Positions 56,550 to 64,000 of a stretch of 64,000 bases of DNA are shown here, one piece after another. Each line of letters begins with the position of its first letter. The first letter of the stretch is position 1. Below the pieces are notes generated by a model that saw nothing but the letters and a program-made list of their open reading frames with translations, was not told the origin of the DNA and searched no databases. This stretch comes from Sorghum bicolor (lineage: Eukaryota > Streptophyta > Magnoliopsida > Poales > Poaceae), in the NCBI RefSeq assembly GCF_000003195.3, contig NC_012873.2:2875894-2939893 (forward strand), given 5' to 3'. The position numbers were made by a program, and so were the translations under genes.

Positions 56550-59491
56550 ATATTTATAATACATAATAAATATTATTAGATTTAGGTGTATTTTCTATAC
56601 TCCCGGGAGTAGTTACTCTCATCTTTAATAAACCACATTATGTATGTGTGCATACTAATTTATCCGTTTGAATATGTTTATATACTTATTTTAAGATACT
56701 TCAAATCTTAGTACATGGAATTTTTCCAAAAGAGCCCATACTTTTAAATATATTATTTAGATACACTGCAGTGCTATATAAGATAAGTATGATTATATGT
56801 ATACTTGCATACTTGCAATAGATACTACCCTAGATGGTTTAGTATGATCATATAGTACATCTACATACCCTTCGCCGGCCATATATGCCCTAGATGTAGA
56901 GATATATATATAGGAGTAACTATTCCCTAGAAGTAGGGAATAATTTCCCACTAGATTAATAATAGAATATCATTTCAAAAAAAGATTAATAATAGAATAT
57001 ATTTTCATAATAAACTTATTATGAGATACATAGAAATCAAGTTAAATTTTAAAAAGTGTGACTCGGAAATAAGATTTGCAATTATTTTGGCCAGAGGGAG
57101 TAGCAACATAAGCACGTTGCTTAGCTAAACTTAGGGATTAACGAGTGCACAAGCAATCAACTGAGACATTGGTGTCTACTGATGAATCTTGGCAGCAGCA
57201 TCTTGTGCTGTGAGAGGACACTGGCCAGTAGCAAGATGTGACCGGGTCAACATCTAGTTAAGAGTTAAGATGCAAGATGTTCTCTCTGTTTCTTTTTAGT
57301 TGAGTTAGTGCCTAGTTAATCGTTAGGTCTAGATCAAATGGCATGACAATGGATTACTTAGAGATTTACATATATAGTTGGTGTCGTCTCTATAGTGGTG
57401 TACACTGATATTTGGTATCCCTGTTCTGATTCTACGACAAAAGCATGTTTAAGAAAACTAAATTTCGAGAGCCTATTTGAAATGTGCAAACGTGAAAAAT
57501 GCATGTACAAGTGGAAACTATATAGACGATTGCCATTTCTTATACCATTAATAAGTGGGACGTGCAAATGTAAAAAATGCATTTATAAATTTATAATGGT
57601 GGTAAATGACCGAGACAACTCACAAGTGACAATTTGTTTTCTGTTTCTTTTAATAAATTCAGTAGCCTATTTCTTAAAAAAACTCACAAGTGACAACTCT
57701 CAACTTGTCCCAGCCCCACTTGAGTAGCTGCTCGTCGTCCTAGGACTGGCCGGTGCAGATCGACTAGACGACGGAGCTGGAGCAGTCAACTTCTGCCCCA
57801 AGCATTCCCAAGCTTGTTTCCCCATAAACAAGGACCGTAGGTCCATACTCCGTAGACCATTATCCACACTGGCGAAACCAGAGGGCTAGCAGGGCCAGTG
57901 CCCCCCCCCCCAGCCTAATAATTAATTTAAATATCTATATAGTATTGATATTTATAGTACAAAAAATGTTAATTTTACCTATTTTTTTTGTTAAAATATG
58001 ATTATTTTGGTATGAAATAGTGTAACTTTTTCTAAAAAGTTCTTTAAACATATACTTATGTATATTTTATACACTAAAAAATATAATCATATTTGTTCGG
58101 TCCCCCTTAATCAAAATCGCTGGTTCCGCCACTAATTACCCATACCACACTTAAGAATATTTGGAACGTTGAAACCAAATCGTTATACCCTCTCTTTTAA
58201 AACTAGTATTTAGAACTCGAAACTAATTATTTTTATCATAAATTTCACAAAACTTAAAACAAGGACAATATAAGTGTTCTAGTATTTAGTTGAACACTTA
58301 ACGAGGTCTTAGATGTACTAAAACTGACATGTACATAAATGATTTTATACAATAATTTAGCATATAGATGGTGTTGGTGTTAGTCATTACAAGACCGGTA
58401 ACAAACAAAAAAATTTATGCTACTTGATGTCACACCACTATTATTAAACCGACATCTACATCGAGCATTCATCATTTAGGAAATCACTTTTGACAACCAT
58501 GTAACTTGTTTACATGATTTAGTAAAAAAATATGAGGGGCTAATGATTATGAGCGTGGATGATAAGGCAATTGACTGAGGTTGCCTTGCCTGTCCAAATT
58601 CTCCATCCACTAAACTAGATAAGCACTTCCTTTGGAAAACTTATCACTAGTATAGTTGAGCACTCATGTTGAAATCAAAAGTTGGGTGTGCCCAAATCAG
58701 TAACTGCCAAGTCCAAGAAACAGGTGTCTGCCCCTCATGAGATCCCTAGCCAAGTAAATATGCTCACCATAAAGCAGGTAACCCATTTTCTAGCCAATCA
58801 TGTCAGCAGGATGGTGAGTTAGGGCATAGGACAGTCCAAAAATGTCACTCAACAGCTATGAATGAATGGGGAAATTGCTAGGATTTGGAAGACTGGGGGC
58901 ATGTGTATCCTCGTCTCTCTTTCACTCTGTGCAAGGTTGATGGAAAGCTGTGAGAAAAATTGAGGCGATGAAATGGTTATAATTTGTGATTGCAGGGCTT
59001 GTGGCTGAGGTGAAGCACATGCATGAAAAGAGGATAAACCCAAGGCATCCCGAATTTGTTGGAGACAAGGCATCCAATTCCAACTTGGGCTCTGCATGAT
59101 TGCTACCTCCACCAGATGAGTCCACATCTCAGTAAAGTTCTAAGTTTAAATTCCCCCCTTTTTTACTGATTCAGATCATGATTCGGGCATCAACGTTCCG
59201 AATAAATCTAAATATATTCATAGCATCCATGCATAAATATATTAAATTTCTTTACTATCATATGCCGAAAATGAGGAGGATCAAGAGATGGTTTAGACAG
59301 TTCGTACGTGCTCATCTCAGCAAGTGCATAACATAACATGAAACACATACAGTTCCAGTCATCCAAAGACGACTTCAGAACGTGGCGACACCACAAGACG
59401 TCAACACCTCAATTTGATATGTTTTACTCAAATCTAGCACGGCAGCGCCAAGTAACTTACCTAGCACTGCCTATTCTTGCTAATATACTTG
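56550..59491. other. AT-rich intergenic DNA, 3' side of the Aha1-like gene
   Basis: No supported gene. 57395-57727 (+) is a 110-codon Lys/Cys-rich frame with no family resemblance, built partly from a repeated gtgcaaacgtgaaaaatgca / gtgcaaatgtaaaaaatgca motif. A repeat with a C run at about 57900 resembles dispersed grass repeats. Opposed ~90-codon frames near 58849-59127 are unrecognised. Confidence 0.4.
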
Positions 59492-62040
59492 CTATCTACC
59501 TTTGAGCTCTTCTTCAAACACGCGCATTTTCTCTTGAATCGACGCCAGAAAGGTCTTGAGATCCTTGCAAATCCGTGTTTTGTCTTCAGATGCGAGGCCC
59601 TTGTCATCACTGAACCTTACTTGTACCTGAAACCGGAGGCAGAAAAGAAATTTGCCATGTATGTTATGCCATCCAGTATTATGTTGGATACAGTGGTACT
59701 GACATCTCAATACATAATAATGGCAGCTTTACCTCCAAGTCATCAATCTCACCAAATGAAAACTCAGGAATGTCTAAATGTCCTTTGATCTTCTTGTTTT
59801 CTTCTTTAATTAACCATTCACCTGATAAGCGCTACAATGAGTCACTGCAGTAATAACAATAATACAAGGACCAAAGGCAACGGTGTTGACTGAGTGATAT
59901 GATGTGACGTCTACCTTTAAATCTCAAGCTTAGTTCATAATTATATCCTACTCTCTTCTTGTTGCGGACAGTGACCTGAAATGCCTGCAAAGGAACCGGT
60001 GGTTTATATTCAGAAGTTAAATTATATCACTACACAGAATCACAGAGATACTTCAAAGAAAAAAAAAATGGCTATCACAAGGCACAATAATAGATTCCAT
60101 CCAAGGTAACACAGCAAAAAGTATAGTTACTCCACTGTTATGTGCTACCGTACCCTGAAGAATTTTCAATTCAAAACATTTTGTTAATTCATTTAATCGC
60201 ATTTTTGTTTTTAAGACGATGCTCACAACTGTTGACAGAACCTTAGCAATCAAGTTTCAATGGAAACCGAGCAGATCAAAGTGCAAGATCTAAGTGATCC
60301 TACACTGCCTGCTGTCTAATAATAATATTATTATTATATAACTAAACCCAGCACAGGTTCCCAAAACATAAATCAATACATGTTAGTCTAGATGCTAACG
60401 CATTATGCTTTAGCAGCTATCAGGTTAGACAGACAGTTTCATACTAAAGAAGGGTGATGTTAAGAGAAATCAATCGCATCAGGTGTACAATGGCAAGGAA
60501 GCAACATGCATAATCAGACTGTTTCTTTCAAGCACAAACTGATGACGGAATAATAGGATTGAATGATTTATTAAAAATATGCTTACATCGCCTGAGCACT
60601 TGGACACTTCATCAATGGATGCCTTCCCTGTAGGGAAGTCCAATGAACCTAAAGAGCCCAGCAAATCCTGTAGCACAAAGTAGCCAGCAAATATCAGAGA
60701 AATTTTGACAAACAGAAACATCATTGTACTAGGAGTATCATAAACCAAGTATTTTTGCCAATAGCTAGTTACTTAAATATTCACCTTTATCCTACCATTG
60801 GCCCATGAGTTGAGGTTCTTTTCCTCCCAGGTTCCAGCCTGCAAAGAGCGAAAAACACATCAGAAAACTTGAGTAGGAATAGCCACAAGTTTGAAGACAT
60901 GTACAAGGAGATTTATTTGTCTAAAGCTGCAACATTCGGAAGAAATGGTATGGATCAGCATCTTGAGAAAAATTAAGCATAGACATTTAGTCATGACTCT
61001 GATGATATGAAGTTGTTCCTACCATTTCTTCTTATCGACTTCAAAGAAGCATAAGTACCAAAAACAACAGCTTAGCTTATCATATTAAAAGATAGGAGCA
61101 ATGTCATAAGATTATTCAACATGAACATAAATAAACCAAACTGTTGGGGTAAAATAAATTCATGCAGTGTTAAATCATTTATCATTTAGAATAAAGAAGC
61201 TCATACCAACTAGTTTAAACATATCAGACATTTTAGTTTTACCCATTGATTCAAAGTTACAAACCTATTTATTCAACATGCATTCCCCTATTCATGCACC
61301 TATCGTCCTTTTTCTATCTCTCACTTCCAGTTCCAGGGGCATAAAAATATAATATTCCTCAACCTGGATACTGTCAACCCAATTGTTTGTGGACTGGATA
61401 AAATCTTCGTAAGCAGCAGGAACACTCATTCAACCAAGATAAGAATCACTTCTTGCAAGTACAAGGGTGAATGCACCCAGTAGTCCACAAGAGAATGGAG
61501 CAGTACATTAACACAAGGCACATAAAAACAAAAAGCAAATATGCTCCACCGATTGGAATCCTTTTTCCCTGAAGAATCCAATGGTGTAACTGCGGACAAA
61601 AGGTGACTCTAAATTTGTATAACGGCATCGCGCCAAGGTAACATATTTGGTTGCTGCTAGCCGTAGTTCCGGTGATCAGATGAACAATACATAATGTCAA
61701 AGGAAGTTGAAATACAGATCAGATCTAGCATTCGTCAGCTTCCCCATCAGACTCCACGCTCGGAATGAACACTAAGGACACAAAGGAGGTCACAAATTCG
61801 TGACCTTTTCATGGGTGTCACAATGCAACTACTTACACGATTCCTTCTCCAATCCAACATAAGGATGGAGATGATGAGATGAGGGGCGTGGCTCACCTGA
61901 TTCCAGACGGAGCCGAGGGGCGGCGGGTTCCCGTTCCCGTTCCCGTTGGCGGTGGGGTCGAGCTTGCGCGGGACGGGGAGCGGCGCGGCGTCGCCGGTGG
62001 CCTCCCGCACCCAGTACCTGTACGACGACGCCTTCTCAGA

Positions 62041-62072
<32 letters not shown>

Positions 62073-62082
62073 TCTCCTCCAT
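59492..62082 (-). CDS. Aha1 N-terminal domain protein (activator of Hsp90 ATPase-like)
   Basis: Six exons, in transcript order 62082-61897, 60838-60785, 60667-60587, 59984-59915, 59821-59733, 59626-59492; 204 residues. A poly-Ala run encoded by a GCC repeat (residues 5-12) opens the protein. Then SYRYWVREATGDAAPLPVPR, GSVWNQAGTWEEKNLNSWA, SKCSGDAFQVTVRNKKRVGY, YELSLRFKGEW and GHLDIPEFSFGEIDDLEVQV follow the Aha1_N fold through to a C-terminal helix (KTFLASIQEKMRVFEEELKG). Only the N domain is present; the C-terminal START-like domain of full Aha1 is absent, as in the short plant and Hch1-like forms. The family binds the Hsp90 middle domain and stimulates its ATPase; this short form probably does so in the cytosol. 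Confidence 0.92.
62045..62070. repeat. GCC trinucleotide repeat inside the Aha1-like exon 1
   Basis: Encodes the N-terminal alanine run of the minus-strand protein; length may vary between strains. Confidence 0.7.
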
Positions 62083-62465
62083 CTCTATTCGTTCGCCGGC
62101 GAGTCGACGGACGGATCGGTGCCGACGACGGCGCAGATCTCTCGGCTAGGCGCGGGGCGGGAACGGGATGGGGGCACGAGCTCGACGCGTCGCTTGCACT
62201 CCAATTCTGACCGCTTTCTCGGGGGACTTGCTTCCTCTTTCTCCTTTTGTGTCCCCGTCAGGGTCAGCCAGTGGCGTGCCCGCGTGTTCCAGATGCTTCG
62301 GGAGCCTTCCCGGCAGTTACACGCTCACTGTGAACCTTCCAGGCAACGTGTGGGCTCCACGGCTGTCCCACGCGTCAGACACATAACACGCACGCACAGC
62401 GACGGGTGCCATTCAGTCGCGTGGAAAACGATCGTCAGGCTTCAAAAATGTTTTTCTTTTTTGCA

Positions 62466-62928
62466 GCCTAGGGTCTGGTTCAGATAAAAAAAACATATTT
62501 TGACACTATAGCACTTTTTGTTGTATTTAGCAATTATTATTTAACTATAGATTAATTAGATTTAAATATTTGTCTCGCAAATTATAAATAAACTATGTAA
62601 TTAGTTATTTTTATCTATATTTAAGTATTTAGTTTTAAAAAAATTTACAAAATAGACACTGTAACACTTTCATTTGTATTTAACAAATATTATCCAATCA
62701 TGGACTAACTAAACTTAAAAGATTCATATCGCAAATTACAGACAAATTATACAATTAATTATTTAATTTATATTTAATGCTCTATGTATGTACCACAAGA
62801 TTCGATGCGACAAAAAATCTGAATTTTTTTAAGAACTAAACAAGGCCTTAGTACTCCATACATGTGAGATTCGATATGATAGAAAATCTTGAAAAGTTTT
62901 TATATTTAGAGATGAATTAAACAAGGCC
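62466..62928. mobile_element. three consecutive Tourist-like MITE fragments
   Basis: 62466-62625 lacks a right end; 62640-62847 ends aagaactaaacaaggcc; 62848-62928 is a short right-end piece ending gaattaaacaaggcc and followed by TAA. Confidence 0.7.
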
Positions 62929-63064
62929 TAAGAAATACTATGTGAATGAAACAATTACATGTTCTGCTTTTTTTTCTTTTAGAATATCCGACCATTTCCA
63001 TGTTCCAGCGAAGCAAACCAATCTCCAGTCACAAGAACCAGAACCACACAGATCGAAAAAGGAT

Positions 63065-63142
63065 GCAGACGTTTCAAAATTTGACGAAACCTTAACATTT
63101 GCTGCAGACGTTTCAAAATTTGACGAAACCAGAACATTTGCT
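63065..63142 (+). repeat. 39-base tandem duplication
   Basis: Units start at 63065 and 63104 with gcagacgtttcaaaatttga; they differ at only a few bases near gaaacctt / gaaaccag. Confidence 0.8.
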
Positions 63143-63361
63143 AGTCAAGAAATCCTACTCCCACACAACTATCAAAATCGACTAGGCATCGTTGGAGGTC
63201 AATCACCTCGATAACAACACGTTACAGATCCTTTGATCTGCTCCTCCGGGCAGAAACCAGAACCAGTAGCACCCTGACATCATCTCAAATAGAACTAAAC
63301 ACTATCTCTCTATTCTTTTTTCTTCTCTGTTACAACACAAAGCGATGATCTTGATGACTTA

Positions 63362-63445
63362 TTACAGACCAACCCAGTACGAGCGGCCATTGCTGTTGTG
63401 GACCGGCGACGGGGTCGGCGTAGTGACAGCCCACTCGTACCACAC
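63362..63445 (-). CDS. possible terminal exon of a gene leaving the window
   Basis: On the minus strand a strong acceptor (ttcccattgctgctgcag) is followed by 27 codons, phase 0, ending TAA. The peptide [20 protein letters not shown] then RSYWVGL has aromatic and Pro-rich character unlike random translation. I do not recognise the family and see no definite partner exon within the remaining 550 bases. Confidence 0.35.
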   Translation of the reverse strand: MWYEWAVTTPTPSPVHNSNGRSYWVGL

Positions 63446-64000
63446 CTGCAGCAGCAATGGGAAGATGAGGAAGAGATGTAGAAATTCTAGCGTCCCAGAA
63501 CCGAGACAGGCCATGACATATGCTTTACCTTTGTGGGGGCACAGCAGCGCCAGAAGTGCACTTCTATAGGAGACCCTTGGGGCACGTAGATGGGCTTTCT
63601 CAATGGGAAGAAGATGGGGAACCTGACAGTGTTTCATCGTGAAGATACAGCTATTGATTGATGGCAAGATTTGAGAGATTATATTGTTAGCTTTCATAAG
63701 GAAAGGATCAGTACCAGCTAAACATGTTTGGTGTAGCGGTGTTTGGCTCGATTCCAAGATGAACATCCTTATAGAGAACGGAGTCAAAATAGCCAGCAAA
63801 TCCTGCCAAAATGATGGGGTAAAACTTTGTGTTAGTGAGGGGCCAACTTTTGTATCTATGGTACTAGCTTGTATGAATATAATAAAATCCAAAAAAATGA
63901 GTATGGTTGCATACCGTGCACAAGGCATGAACCCATATCTGGTAGCATTTCAAATTGCAACTTGGTGTACCTTTGGTTGCTAGCACTTGGTGAGAAATTT
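63446..64000. other. window edge, no confident feature
   Basis: Probably intron or upstream sequence of the gene ending at 63362, if that gene is real. The long minus frame to 63928 is not convincing beyond the terminal exon. Confidence 0.3.

Overview
This is nuclear DNA from a grass (Poaceae), most likely Sorghum or a close relative. The evidence is AT-rich intergenic DNA crowded with short Tourist-like MITEs (ends GGCCTTGTTTAG, mostly TAA target duplications), compact GC-rich genes with GT-AG introns, and plant-only families (LRX extensin, SABATH methyltransferase, MYB-CC, CAX). The species is an inference; the grass assignment is firm.

Left part, 1-16 kb: mostly non-genic. It holds A-rich DNA, MITEs, and two decayed fragments of a Mediator subunit 25 (MED25) gene: a short piece near 1.65 kb and a longer one at 12.1-13.1 kb with a frameshift and an internal stop. 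A GC-rich island lies near 8.1-9.1 kb. 16.6-18.8 kb (-): an intact single-exon leucine-rich-repeat extensin (LRX/PEX-type wall protein). 19.8-25.7 kb: a MITE graveyard with nested and truncated copies, three consecutive degenerate tandem arrays (23.5-24.85 kb, the first with an alternating two-monomer structure) and an inverted-repeat element. 26.0-26.8 kb (+): a three-exon gene for a small Cys-rich membrane or secreted protein.

Middle, 28.6-45.2 kb: two U2 snRNA genes (-), each with TATA and USE at RNA polymerase II spacing, flank a direct duplication carrying two four-exon SABATH methyltransferase genes (+). The left SABATH copy keeps an open frame but has lost the upstream start codon, the substrate-site Gln and the motif I Gly. 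Since duplication the left arm received a LINE (itself later hit by a MITE), and the right arm received a Stowaway-like and a Tourist-like MITE; the other arm shows the empty site in each case.

Right part, 45.4-62.1 kb: an RRM protein resembling the NOL8 / REPRESSOR OF SILENCING 3 type (+), divergent from the second U2 gene; a vacuolar CAX cation/proton exchanger (+, 12 coding exons, one probable GC-AG intron); a PHR-type MYB-CC transcription factor (-, 7 coding exons and a 5' UTR intron carrying two MITEs); and an Aha1-N co-chaperone-like protein (-, 6 exons). The last 2 kb hold MITE fragments and a possible terminal exon of a gene leaving the window. The genes are independent transcription units; nothing suggests a co-regulated cluster. 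I found no clearly new molecular system. The strongest leads are the diverged SABATH pair, the compensated U2 pair and the alternating tandem array.
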